This document shows, piece by piece, positions 45,899 through 56,662 of a stretch of DNA of 64,000 nt. Both the position numbers and the translations under genes were made by a program. This stretch comes from Lonicera japonica. Lineage: Eukaryota; Streptophyta; Magnoliopsida; Dipsacales; Caprifoliaceae. The notes beneath the pieces were generated by a model. That model had not been told where the DNA came from and searched no databases. It saw nothing but the letters and a program-made list of their open reading frames with translations. The stretch spans positions 7,790,501-7,854,500 of the forward strand of contig CM038469.1 in NCBI GenBank assembly GCA_021464415.1. Direction: 5' to 3'. How positions within the stretch are numbered: the stretch's first letter is position 1; each line of letters starts with the position of its first letter.

Positions 45899-48018
45899 AT
45901 GAAAAAAATCCAAAGATTTTTCGGGAGAGCTAGTATATCGAGTCCTCCCGATGAAGGTGGGTCTGGTACATCTGCTGCAACGCCTACTACATCTGCTGCT
46001 AGGCCTAGTTCTGCACGTCAGAGATCAACCGAACGTCGTGCTCAGCCTGAAAATTACGAAACTCCTACTACCCAGCCATCAAGTTCATCTTCCCCCTTTG
46101 CTAATTATAGAAGGGTTGTTGATAATAGAAAACATATTTCGAGAATGAAGAGAACAACTGAAGGTAGTTTATTCTACATAAGGTCAACCTGGCACCAAGC
46201 AAGTGGAATATATAAAAGGCTATCACGAGATCCAGATGTAGAAATATTGCTTGATAATTCTGGATTGTGTAATTTATTTAAACGACAAATGCCAAATTCT
46301 GATCGTACTGTAGTTGAAGCGTGTTGTCGACGTTGGTGGGACACCACCCATACATTTCACCTGCCTACATGCGAGTTAGGTTTCACACCACTTGATTTCA
46401 CCATGTTAATAGGTACACATATCAACTTTGTATACATACATATAACACAAATTTTATATGTAGAAAAATAAATATAATTTATATTTATTTTTTAATTTAA
46501 TAAATTTAATTAAATATATTGTAATTTCTATTTTTAATAGGAATTCCCATTGGGGGTGACAAATTACCACTTCCTCAAGTGCATGAGGATTCGACATTAA
46601 CGGCTGAAAATGGGATACTAGCTACTTATTTTCCATATTTTTTAGATGAAATAGATTCCGGAGCAGTAAAAGGTTCTTTTATCGCCGCATATCTTGGAAG
46701 TGACGATATAATTGAAGCTATTGGGGCAGATGGCGTAGCTAGATTATTCATATTCTATATTTTAGGGTATGTATTTTTTCCCAACGGTAATAGTAGCTGC
46801 CCAATATTTTGGGCAAACTATGTCATCGATATCGAAAATATTAGCCGCTATGACTGGGGATCAGCTATTTTGGCCAGAATGTATTCAGGCCTTGATGTTG
46901 CATCTCGAAGGTTAATTAAAAGCTTAAATTTCTTTTGGCAGCCAATTGAGGTACATATTTCGTTTTAAATGTGATTTATGTCCATCAATTTTTTATTACT
47001 ATATTTCTATTTGCATTAAGTAATTTTAATAAATTTTTTTAATAAAATGCAGTTCTTTTTTTATGAGTACATGGCAACTCAATGTCCGCGGTTTATAACC
47101 GGAGCACCTCTACTTTGGCCTAGAATTCATCGATGGAGTTTGGAAAATGTTGAGACTGCAAAAAATTCAGTCAGGTTTAATCTCGATATTGCGGACCAAC
47201 AACTGGAGATGCGTTCAATGCAATCAATTATTTGGCAACCCTACACAAATGATTTGGCAATGCAATTTCCGATACAACAAAATTCATTACACCTTTCACG
47301 ATGCAGGTATTTGTTACTGGATCCCCAACTCGGAGGACAATGGTATTTGGGCGAACGGTGCTACCGACAAATTTTTAGAGGAATTGCGATTCCTAACGAT
47401 CCTCCGGTTAAAATGACAAAGATCCCTCGAGATGTTTTTAATCATTATGCCCAATATGGTTGGGATCCATGTAATATGTTTCTTGCTGAAGCGACGAAAG
47501 AACTTTATGAAGAGTATTGGACATATGTTTCTGGCGGACCATCATTACCACCAATCGGTAGAGGGGTTAATGTTGACATTGTTGGATATGCGGCATTGGT
47601 AGGGCGTGATGTTGAAATGCCATGTACGCCACAAGAGGTGGTAGGAGGGGTTTATAACAGTCAAGGTGGTTCTTCCTCATCACAACCGTTTGCTTCGCAA
47701 CCGGTTTTTCATGATTGGAGTTATAGCATTTGTACTTCAAATTGTGAAACAATTGAACTATCTTTGCCACGAGATAAACCTTCAATAGAGGTCCCTCCAG
47801 CTATGACGCAGTCGCGTGCTACATGGCGAAATCTTTACATAGATGCAATGAATTGTACAAACCAATTAAAACATCAATTACTCATGCATTCAAGTGAAAT
47901 GGCACAACAATTGAAGGAAAAAGATCGTCAAATAAGGGAAAAAGATGCCGAGATAGAACGGTTGCGTGAGGAGCACTCCCAATCATATTCACAATGGCCT
48001 GGCCTTGAAGATAATTAG
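45899..48018 (+). CDS. Plant mobile domain (PMD) protein gene, three exons
   Basis: Exons 45899-46412, 46541-46950 and 47053-48018 join in phase (GT..AG introns, 128 and 102 nt) into 629 residues. PMD proteins (MAIN/MAIL1 and transposon relatives) act in the nucleus in silencing-related roles; their biochemistry is poorly known. Residues 1-75 are a Ser/Pro/Thr-rich, low-complexity start. ~110-175: 'GLCNLF...VVEACCRRWWDTTHTFHLPTCELGFTPLDFTMLIGIPIGG', the defining block (L.ERW...THTFHLP.GE.T.TL.D...L.GL...G). ~225-300: a helical 'RYDWGSAILARMYSGL' block. ~320-460: the second PMD half. The C-terminus is a Lys/Glu coiled coil (QQLKEKDRQIREKDAEIERL). No stops or frameshifts, unlike the neighbouring transposase. 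Function is inferred only from family. Confidence 0.82.
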
Positions 48019-48721
48019 TTATATTATGTAATTTAATTACGTCATTGTATTGTTTGCTTCTGAAATTTAGTGTTATGATTTGTTGATTAATTGTTCGGAC
48101 CAGTTATCTTTTATGTCAAATATTGCAGGTTAATAAGATAATATAAATATATATATATATATATATATATTATCTTTTAAAATAAATTGTTTAAACAAAG
48201 GAGGGTGAAAAAAAAAAGTATTAAAAACATTAAGGTCAAAAATTTTATTATATGTAGACAAATGGTACTGGGGCAAAAAGTATAAACTATTAAAAATTCT
48301 AGGGTCCAAAATAAAAAATTAAACAAAGCAGGATGAAAAAGTCCATGTATTAATAAAGAAAGGTGTAATGTCAGGTTGCCAAAACTATTTTGTCTGCATA
48401 CGTAGATGGGCAGACAGTGGTCCAATCATACTGTAATTTGCTGTGGTGTAGATTTTGGATAGATTTTAATACTGTCAGGCTAGCAAAATTAAAATTTTTC
48501 TCCTGCTCTTTTATCTTTTTGCGTAAAGATAAAGAACCGAATATTGTCAGGCTGCCAAAATATTTTTATTGATTCGTTTTGTCCACGCCACCTACAATGA
48601 ATTCTATAGATCATCTTCTATAAATCATACAATTTTTTCAAATGATATTCTTCAACCCAATATCTCCGTTTATCTTTTCAAATAGCATTATTTTCTTATA
48701 AAATATTATTATAAATAAATT
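48019..48721. other. Intergenic AT-rich stretch in PIF element
   Basis: (AT)n tract at 48147-48170. No gene seen; presumably PMD 3' UTR and transposase promoter. Confidence 0.6.
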
Positions 48722-50034
48722 ATGTCTACTTCTAGTTCAAGAGGTTTTTATGGACAAGATACAGTAGATGAAGAAATAATTTTGTTATCTCAACAAATGG
48801 CAAACTTAAATGAAGATGATGATGATGATGAAGCTGTTGCATATAATGAAATGAGGAGGCAAAATGCTATATCTAATATTAACACTTTGGAAACAACTGA
48901 AGTATCTATAAAAAGATATAAATTTCGAGAAAGACAGGCTGCTCATTCAAGGCTTTGGAAAGAGTATTTTGCTGAAAATCCAGTTTATCCTGATACAGAT
49001 TTTTGGCGCAGATTTCGAATGCGACGGCCACTCTTCAACTGCATTCTTGAAGCCGTATCGAATTATGATTATTATTTTGTTCAAAAACCTGACGGTTTAG
49101 GCCGTCTCGGTTTATCCCCTCACCAAAAAATTATTGCAGCACTTCGACATATGTGTTATGGGGCATGCGCCGATATATGGGGAGAATACCTTGCAATAGG
49201 TGAGTCGACTTCGATAGTATATTAAAACGTTTTTGTAATGCTATTATTAATGTATTTGGCAGTGAGTACCTGAGAGCGCCTACAACAACAGATGTGCAGC
49301 GTCTTTCAACTGAAAATTCAGCTCGTGGATTTCCTGGAATGCTTGGAAGTATTGATTGCATGCATTGGATGTGGAAGAATTGCCCAGTTGCGTGGCAAGG
49401 ATCATATCGTGGTCATAAGCACACACCAACAATAATATTAGAAGCTGTTGCCTCATACGACACTTGGATATGGAATTCATATTTCGGTATGCCAGGTGCG
49501 AATAACGATCTTAACGTTTTGGCGAGATCAAATGTTTTCGAAGATCTATTACATGGTAGATTTCCACCCGTCAACTATGAAATAAACGGCAATGTATATA
49601 GTATGGGATATTATTTGGCAGACGGTATATACCCGAGCTATGCTACTATTGTCAAAAGTATGAAAAGGCCTAATTCTGAGAAAGAGAAAGTATTTTCAGC
49701 CACACAAGAGAGTGTTAGAAAGGACGTATTCGGAATTTTACAAGCCCGATTCGCTATAATAAGGCAACCCGGTAGATTATGGAACGAAGCAGCGCTAAGC
49801 AACATAATGCAAGCATGTATAATATTGCACAACATGATTATAGATGATGAAAGGAGAATAGATTGGGAATGTGAGTACGATCAAATTGAAGAACTTCCAC
49901 CCTTACAGCGAGATCCTACGGCAGTCTTTAATAATTACATGCATCGTCGTAATGAGATGACTAATTCTAACACGCACAATCGTTTGCATGCAGATTTAGT
50001 AAAACACATATGGGCAATTCATTCTGAATCGTAG
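48722..50034 (+). pseudogene. PIF/Harbinger DDE transposase, inactivated
   Basis: ATG 48722. Residues ~28-45 are acidic; ~75-165 carry the N-terminal block (HSRLWKEYF.ENPVYPD..F.RRFRM...LF, LG.LGLSPHQKI.AALR.L.YG). A one-base frameshift near 49220 separates 'IGESTS' from LKRFCNAIINVFGSEYLR in the other frame. Then DDE_Tnp_4: GSIDCMHW.WKNCP (Asp 49354-49356), GYYLADGIYP (Asp 49621-49623), and the segment usually RKDVERAFGVLQ, which reads RKDVFGILQ: an in-frame loss of three residues at 49728/49729 that removes the catalytic Glu. C-terminal NIM.ACIILHNMI..DER is intact. Two independent disabling changes. Confidence 0.9.
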
Positions 50035-50611
50035 TTTTGTGTGTTTCTTAGATCTAGTGTGTTTTTACAACTTCTTTTATTTATTCCCCTGTATTTTATA
50101 TTTAAAAAATGTATTTTCTATCGTATTTGAATGTTTTCTCTTTGTTATTATGTGAGTTAATCATATTTTAATGTATTGTATTTCTGATAATGTGAGTTAA
50201 TAATATTTTAATGTACTGTTTTTCGTTTAAAATGTGAGTTAATCATATCAAAATGTTTAGAAAATTATTTTAAATGGTTAATGCTTTTAATGGATTTTTA
50301 TTGATGATATGTAAAAAAAATAGTATTGTAAATTATTATAATTGTATCAGCTTTAATATACTCCTAGATTTTATAAAAATTACTTTTTATCTTCTTTGAT
50401 ATTTGTCAGAGATTTTCTTGTCCTTTTGAATTTTGTAAACACCTCGGGAGATGTACATATCTTTTTACAGATTTTCCTTAGATTTTCTTATCCCATTAGA
50501 TTTCTTATCCTCTTATAAATGCTAAGATATTTCATTCTATAAATAAAGAGGACATTCACTGACTTATTCACACAATTGTCCATCTTGTTAGGTGAAAAAT
50601 AAGTAATTAGT
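50035..50611. other. AT-rich spacer in PIF element
   Basis: Imperfect repeats of 'atgtgagttaat(c/a)atattttaatgta' at about 50150-50250. No gene. Confidence 0.6.
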
Positions 50612-51019
50612 ATGGATGAGGAAATAGAAGAAAAATGGAGAGAAATAATAGCAACTTATGAAGATGGTGGTAGAATAAGCCCACATATATTTGCAACAAA
50701 AACCCTTTGGAAGACACATCTATCTCGCTGGGTTAAAAAAAAACTAAAACTATATAGAGGAGGAGAGTGGCCAGACAAACATTTCTGGCAGTATGTCCTA
50801 ACAGAGTTATTCTCAACTTTGTTGGAAAATCCAGAATTCGATCATAGGTATCGATTACTACCTTCTTTAGCCGCTCGGACATCAATTTTTGTACTTCTAC
50901 AACAACGAGCCGAATAATGTAGAAGGGTCGCAGAACACCAGGCTCGACTGAGGCGTATAAATCCAGGTTTAGTATTTAATGAGGATATTTGCCCTCGAGA
51001 TTGGGAAGACCACGTTTAG
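50612..51019 (+). pseudogene. Small Trp-rich basic ORF of unknown family
   Basis: ATG 50612; 101 codons to a TAA (50915-50917), then the same frame stays open to a TAG (51017-51019), 135 codons in all, suggesting a single nonsense mutation. Features: acidic start (MDEEIEEKW), basic Trp-rich centre (LWKTHLSRWVKKKLKLYRGG then WPDKHFWQYV), and a tail ending CPRDWEDHV. Not recognised. Its 3' end overlaps the 3' end of the convergent ORF1 by about 50 bp. Confidence 0.45.
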
Positions 51020-51980
51020 TATTGATTGCCCAGATAGTTTTGCTCTGATTGTTGGCGTCTTCGATTTAGAAATTCTTGAAGACGGTAATGCATTTTCTTC
51101 AGCTAGTTCTACTTCTCTGTTTCGTCTTGCCTCCTTACAGATATTTCTTTGTCTTTCTTCTTCTCGAAAATTTTCTAAGTGAGACATATGAAGACGCATT
51201 TCTTCATTAGCTTTTGCATTCAATGCAACATTTTCTTCGTACATTTTATTAAATGCTTATGATCTCTCTAATTCAGCCCTTTCAGAAGCTAATAATTTAG
51301 CTTTTCCCTTTCTTTTTTTGTCTAACTTTGCTGCATTTCTTCCTATTGGTCGGTTTGCGTCAGGGCCTTCAATGGTAATCGGGGAAGAATCGTCTCCTAT
51401 GTTAATCGAAGAACCAATGCTATCTTCAGATGGACCATAGCGGGAGTGTTGACTGTTTGAAGATGTTGTTTTCAAATTAAATTTTTGGTGCTCTTTCAAA
51501 ATTTGATAACAATGATCGAAATTAAAAGCTTTACCATTTTCTAAATGGTATGCTCTTTGAGCTTCCCGAACCTGTATTAAATAAATTCAAAATTAAATAA
51601 TAAGTACAATGATATAAAAATTAATAAAACATATATATTGAAGATAAATTATAAATATCAATTAAAATATAAAACATAAAATAGAAAATTACCCAATCCA
51701 TTTCGTTTGTTCCGCTGCCAGCATTATTCATTGCATGCGATAATTTTGAAATATATATTCCAATAGCTTTAGTAATAACGGAAAATCGCGATTGAAGAGA
51801 GGATTGTGTCCTTCGATGTAAAACTTCGGGTTCTTCATGGTATTTGACAGTAATAACTTGCCACAAGCTATCCAAAGATTGATTAGTACCTTGAATTGGA
51901 TCAACACTTACACTAAGATAAGCACGACATAAAGCTTCATCTTCAAAAACTTGAATATTTGTTCCTCGATTTTTATACAT
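50969..51980 (-). pseudogene. PIF/Harbinger ORF1 (Myb/SANT-like, NAM-associated domain)
   Basis: ORF1 proteins of PIF/Harbinger bind DNA and bring the transposase to element ends. Exon 1 (51980-51693): EDEALCRAYLSVSVDPIQGTNQ...WQVITVKYHEE...RTQSSLQSRFSVI, the usual trihelix-like block. Exon 2 (51571 down) continues VREAQRAYHLENGKAFNFDHCYQILK, then a low-complexity stretch, RPIGRNAAKLDKKRK, and a helical tail. A TAA (51257-51259) interrupts exon 2, after which the same frame runs on to 50969. Splice sites fit (GTAATT...ACAG). One nonsense change is the only visible damage. Confidence 0.85.
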
Positions 51981-52204
51981 AATTAAAAAAATTAAAACTT
52001 GTAAACGTAAAAAAAATAATTAAAATACAAGTTTAGTTTAATAGGAGCAGAAGAGTAAATACAAAGAACCAATTTTTTAAAATTTATGAAAGAGCTGAAT
52101 ATGTGAAAGTTTCAAAATTCTAGGGGGTATTTATAGTTTGCAAAAAGTGAAAATATCCGTTAAAGCTAACGGCTGCATTTTTTGAAATTTGAATTTCACC
52201 CCAA

Positions 52205-52271
52205 GCATCACACGATGGACTGTACATCGTGTGATGCTGACTGTGCATCACGCGATGTACAGAACATCGCG
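52205..52271. repeat. Two subterminal hairpins, right side of PIF element
   Basis: GCATCACACGATG-7 nt-CATCGTGTGATGC (52205-52237) and CGCGATGT-5 nt-ACATCGCG (52251-52271). They share the cacgatg/catcgtg word with the left hairpin. Confidence 0.85.
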
Positions 52272-53414
52272 CGTGGTTGTGTCAGGTGCTCGCGACAGTC
52301 AGTCCGTCGTGGGTCAGAAATATTTGTCTCCTCCCACTTTTACCATTTCTATACCATTTTACCATCCCTTTTTAACAAATACCCTCCGCGCTGCACGTAA
52401 AAAAATGGTAAATTTGCAATTTTAACACACGCACTGCAGAAGGTCTTACCCACGAAGCATCATCTCTCTCTTAAACAAAAAACTCCATTTCTCTCTTCTT
52501 CTTCTTTTCTCATTTTCTCTCACAAATCCGCCCAAGCCATTATATATCATACCAAAAGTAAGAATCATTTCCATCAATCTCATATAAATGCCACAAATTC
52601 TTTCCTCTCTCTCTAGATTTCCAAATGGATTTTTTTTCCTTTTGTAAATCTATGCTTTGATGCTTGAGTTGGGTTTGTTTATAATGTTGTTTGATTCTTC
52701 AATGTTGTTTCATACTTGAATAAATGTTGCTTCATACTTAGAATATTGATTATTCGATTCCGATTCTACCTGGAATTCAATTTCCTCGAATTTTTTTTTC
52801 TAGATTTTGATTTGAACACTTTGTTCCACTTTTTTTTTCTCAATATCTGAATGTAAGTCTACCTGGATATTTTAGACTAAATTGTACAACGATGATGATA
52901 GTTTTTTTTTTTTTTCGAAATCGAAATTTTTCGGAATTTAATTCCTCAGAATTGTTATATCAAGAAAATGCACATATTTCATAGAATTCAATTCTGAATT
53001 TTAAGAATTCAAAATATTGAGAATTCTCAAAATCCTAGAGAGATTCTAGAGAAAAAAAAAACCATCTGAAAATCGAGAGAGAGAGAGGAGAGAATTAGTG
53101 TCACTTATATGAGATTTATGGAAATGATTATTATTTTTGGTATGATATACAGTGGCTTGAGCGGATTTGTGAGAGAAAATGAGAAAAGAAGAAGAAGAAG
53201 AAGAGAAGAAGAGAGAAATGGAGTTTTTTGTTTAAGAGAGAGATGATGCTTCGGGGTAAGAGAGAGAGGGGGGAAATGTTTTCTATTTTTAACTTTATTT
53301 TTTTCCCTCAAATAAAGAGATGAGGCAAACCGAAAAGTTGATGCGGGCCCCATGGAGAAAGAGAGAATTCGTGCGAACTCAACAAATTGAGTTAGCATAT
53401 GAACGGCTCCCTAA

Positions 53415-53501
53415 ACATACGTGTGTATGTCTAATTGAAGTGATTCCATGCATGCATGCATTTTTGAATATCAAACAAAACACCAAATTGATTTCACATG
53501 C
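53415..53501. other. GH1 intron 1 between insertions
   Basis: Short unassigned stretch with a catgcatgcatgca run. Confidence 0.5.
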
Positions 53502-53509
53502 TTCACATG

Positions 53510-53953
53510 CAGTGATGGCACCAGCTTTAATTGGGGAGGTGAGGGGTGGCGGGTAGGGTTGGTCCCCCAGTAAGATTTTTTAACCCACTATTATATATAG
53601 TACATCTATTTCCGTTTAACTAAATTTTATGCAATGGCCCTTTTTAAAATTTAATTTAAACCTCTTATATAATTAAATAAAAATAATTTAATATTTTACC
53701 AAATCATATTTTACTTGGATTATGTTAAATAGAATATTAATAACATGGGATAAAACTAAGATACTCCGCTCAAATAAATTTTAAATTTATAAATTTTATA
53801 ATTTTCTTAATTTACCACGCGTTTATAGGACAAAAAATTCAAAACAAGAATGATTAGTGAACAAAAATCATCCTATATGTTTTCATGTTTGGTTAAAAAA
53901 AAATCAAGTAAATTTGCGCCCCCCCACAAGATTGAATCCTACTTTCGTCCCTG
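53510..53953. mobile_element. Small non-autonomous hAT (444 bp), TSD TTCACATG
   Basis: Starts CAGTGATGGCACC and ends GTCCCTG. TTCACATG is duplicated exactly at 53502-53509 and 53954-53961. CAG..CTG ends and an 8-bp duplication fit hAT. No gene. Confidence 0.82.
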
Positions 53954-53961
53954 TTCACATG

Positions 53962-54540
53962 GTTCTCTTGTACAATCGAATTGCTTTAATATTTCAATTT
54001 ATATATGATGTGCTTAATATACATATTTCTTTATTATAATTAGACTTTAAAAAATATATATATTTTTAAAACTTATTAAGCAAGATCTATATCATAACAA
54101 TGATCAATCGTAGTTACAAAATTGCGTTAAAAAATTAAGAGAAAAATTTGGATATTTTATTTAAATACATGCACTATATATATCAGCTAACTCATTTCAG
54201 CTAGCTAGATAATTAAATAATAAACTTATATAGTAACTGATAAGCATTATCGTAAAAATCAAGCAAACAAATTGACAGCAGCAAAAGCTATTATCCCAAT
54301 TTTACTTTGCCATGGACATTAGGGCAACACTAATTAACTTCAACCTGATTAATAATGAAGAAAAAATATTAAAGAAAAAATTTGGGTAAATTTTAAGGAA
54401 CTTAATTGTATGTCACCTGATCAAGTCTACAAAATTAAATAAAACTATAAATTTAAGACGCGTAGTAGATTACTTTTGACTAATACAGGACTGATAATTT
54501 TAATTTTTTTACATACAAAAGCAAATAATAATAATAATAA
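53962..54540. other. GH1 intron 1, 5' part
   Basis: AT-rich, no gene; ends at donor GTATT (54543-54539 on the - strand). Confidence 0.6.
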
Positions 54541-54543
54541 TAC

Positions 54544-54620
54544 CTGAAATGCAGAAGATGAGGCCCCAAAGGTGAATTCCTTGAAATCAAAACTGTGGAG
54601 ATCCAGGGAAATGATGCCAT
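54544..54620 (-). pseudogene. GH1 exon 1 (FTFGASSSAFQ block)
   Basis: In the frame that joins exon 2, it reads SLDLHSFDFKEFTFGASSSAFQ, the N-terminal GH1 motif F.FGA.TSAYQ. The only nearby ATG (54618-54620) is one base out of that frame, and a TAA lies upstream in the GH1 frame, so the start is broken by a small indel. No signal peptide is visible. Confidence 0.8.
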
Positions 54621-54712
54621 TTGAGAAATTTATAGTAATATATTATGACTTTGTATTATTAGCTCAAGGCTCAGCTTGAAGGGATGAAGCTGTAGAACGC
54701 AATTGTACTTGC

Positions 54713-54720
54713 TATTTATA
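54713..54720 (-). promoter_or_regulatory. TATA box of the GH1 gene
   Basis: TATAAATA on the - strand within gtcTATAAATAgcaag, about 93 bp upstream of the exon 1 ATG; a suitable distance for a short 5' UTR. Confidence 0.65.
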
Positions 54721-54870
54721 GACCCAAGACTCCGGCTTTTCTTGCGTGGCATGTCATTAATTTAAACCCCTATGTAGATGCAATTAATGCTGTTTTTCTT
54801 GACCAGATTTATCTTCGTTATTTTTCAAGCCAATTTCGTTCAGCAAGGTCTAATTTTAGAAATAAATTAA

Positions 54871-55154
54871 GGCTCCGTTTGATTGCAAGGTGGAAAAAGA
54901 AAATAAATTGAGTTAGTTTTTGTGAAAAAATGGAAAATAAGTTGAGTGATAGATGTGACATCCTCTTGATTTTTAAGTGTTTCCATGAAGAAATTTCTTT
55001 GCTTGGTGGTGAGTAAAAATTTTCCACAAAAAACATTGAAGGGTGGAAGATATATACTCATAAAATGAGTAACATCTCTCACCTTATTTTCTATCTTTTC
55101 ACATAAACTAGCTAAATTTATTTTCTTTTTCCATCTTTGCAATCAAACAGAGCC
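54871..55154. mobile_element. Tourist-like MITE (284 bp), TSD TAA
   Basis: GGCTCCGTTTGATTGCAAGG and its inverted partner ending ..GCAATCAAACAGAGCC form TIRs that stay similar for ~60 bp. TAA flanks both ends (54868-54870, 55155-55157). It lies about 150 bp upstream of the GH1 TATA box. Confidence 0.85.
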
Positions 55155-55157
55155 TAA

Positions 55158-56365
55158 ATTCACGAATGTTTTCACAAAATTTTGTAAAGATGGCCTCTAT
55201 AATGTGTATATCATCAAGAAACTTAAATCAGAAGTAGGTGTACTAAAATTAATACATAATTACATATGCTCATTTTTTACTAATAAAATTGTAGATGATC
55301 ATCTCAACCACTTCTAAATTGAATCTTCTGATAAAATTTTCTATATATTCCCACTTCTCTTTATCATACATTATGGCCCATCACTTCTCTTAACTAAATA
55401 TCTGTATATAATTAATATTTGGGTACCCTTATACCAAATTATGATAATAGAGTTGCTTGTCACTAGATCTCCTACTGCCACCAAGCTATTTATTGCATGC
55501 CGGGAATATCAAGTAATGATTAATTACTGCTGCTGAGCTGGTCTTACTCAGCTATAAACACAGAGCAACCATTAACTTGTTAAGGGTTGAGAAAAAAAAA
55601 AGTTGGCGAATCCATTAATTATTTGAAGGCCATCTACCATCAATCATTATCATTTAAGCATTTACTAAATTTTTTGATTCAAGTACTTAAGTGAAAGAGT
55701 TATAATTATAAGAATCATTTTATTTATTACATGCATGAGTTATACAATAGTTAAGAGTTACTTCTTGTAAACATTGTTCTGAGTTCAAGCTCTGAATTAA
55801 TGCACAGAAGTAATTAAGAAGACCTTAGAAAAGGGGTTGAACCTATCTATACATTTGTCACTAAACATCTCGGCAATATAATCATCATTAACACTCAAAT
55901 CACTGTATAATCATTCACTTGTGGATTGTCAATTATCTTCACTAGATTTTGGTGTCATCGGATATAATAAAACCTTTATCATACACTCAATGAATGTGCA
56001 ATGTTATTGACAACAAATCTATATATTGTATGTTATGTGCCTAATACATTTTATAAATTATGTGATGAAATTTTGTTGACTGGTTGAGAGTTGAGACACA
56101 CATGTTCATAGTGGAGGATGTCAGTTTTAATACAAGTACTATTTATTTTTTGTAAATCAACGAAACTAACATGGAAATTTCATACCGCCGGTATAACCAT
56201 GAACTCCCTTCTAGATTAATTTAATATATAGGAATATAAACTTCAAAAATATGATTTAATTTTAGTAGTTATTTACATACTTTCATTTTCGAGAAGATGA
56301 TTGAGGTTTTCACGCGTATCTATCTTTATGTATTGGGTAATAAGTAAAAATGACGCCTAAAGTTT
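55158..56365. other. Upstream intergenic stretch, no gene
   Basis: AT-rich; no credible ORF, TIR or LTR found. Confidence 0.55.
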
Positions 56366-56662
56366 GACCCAAATCTCTCGCTCGTCCCTAAAGTTCAATT
56401 TTCGGTTGAAACATCCTTATGGTTTCTAAATTTGGTTTAAGAATTATTAAAGTTTCTAATTTGAGTAGAAGTACTCTTAAAATTTCTAATTTCGGTTGAA
56501 GCATCTAAAAATGCCTCTTAAAAGAATGGTTGTGAGAAACACACGCATTTTGCATGCATCTTTTTATCAGGTCATCCAGTTTTGGATGAGTGAGAAAAAA
56601 TTAGAAACTTTAAGGATGTTTCAACCGAAAATTAAACTTTAGGGACGAGCGAGGGATTCGGG
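56366..56662. mobile_element. Inverted-repeat (MITE-like) element
   Basis: 'ctcgctcgtccctaaagtt' at the left and its reverse complement at the right belong to ~60-bp arms (through ggttgaaacatcctta). The gypsy LTR abuts the right end at 56663. No clear target duplication, perhaps because the gypsy inserted there. Confidence 0.65.

Larger units (their letters stand above)
45057..52445 (+). mobile_element. PIF/Harbinger element carrying a plant-mobile-domain gene, TSD TTA
   Basis: Ends are GACCTTCTGCA.. and ..TGCAGAAGGTC. The 3-bp duplication TTA (45054-45056, 52446-52448) is that of PIF/Harbinger. 7389 bp. Content: PMD gene (45899-48018, +), Harbinger transposase (48722-50034, +), small unrecognised ORF (50612-51019, +) and Myb/SANT-like ORF1 (51980-50969, -). 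Hairpin-forming inverted repeats sit near both ends. The transposase and ORF1 are broken, so the element looks dead, but the PMD gene is open. Confidence 0.88.
44901..53411. mobile_element. Long-arm fold-back element, TSD TAA, split by PIF/Harbinger
   Basis: Left arm 44901-45056 continues at 52449-~52600; right arm ~53105-53411 is its reverse complement (GGGAGCCGTTCAT..., CTCAATTTGTTGAG, ...CGAAGCATCATCTCTC). TAA flanks both ends (44898-44900, 53412-53414). Minus the inner insertion it is about 1.1 kb with ~310-bp arms and a ~500-bp loop. No gene of its own. The right arm keeps the uninterrupted target 'ctcttacccc', i.e. the empty site for the inner element. Confidence 0.85.
14915..54620 (-). 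pseudogene. Beta-glucosidase (GH1) gene shattered by transposons
   Basis: GH1 enzymes hydrolyse beta-glucosides with two catalytic Glu, one in T(F/L)NEP and one in (T/I)ENG. Exons read in family order on the - strand: 54544-54620, 44463-44529, 43926-43984, ~43690-43808, 29927-30011 + 27060-27326 (one exon split by an insertion), 26826-26944, 25607-25775, ~22131-22205, 21966-21995 + 15636-15774 (split by copia), 14915-15093. The exons with the HWDLPQ region are not found. NEPW survives; no ENG is readable. Trp after NFE is TGA (15036-15038), and a 4-nt loss follows. A TATA box precedes exon 1. Without the insertions this would be an ordinary multi-exon GH1 gene of a few kb. Confidence 0.85.

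Noticed and set aside
52182..52425. Cys-rich + strand ORFs near the PIF right end
   Set aside because: They overlap the subterminal hairpins and lie in non-coding terminal sequence; no family resemblance.
54818..55142. Two - strand ORFs of 72 and 91 codons
   Set aside because: They lie inside the Tourist-like MITE and translate its terminal inverted repeats.
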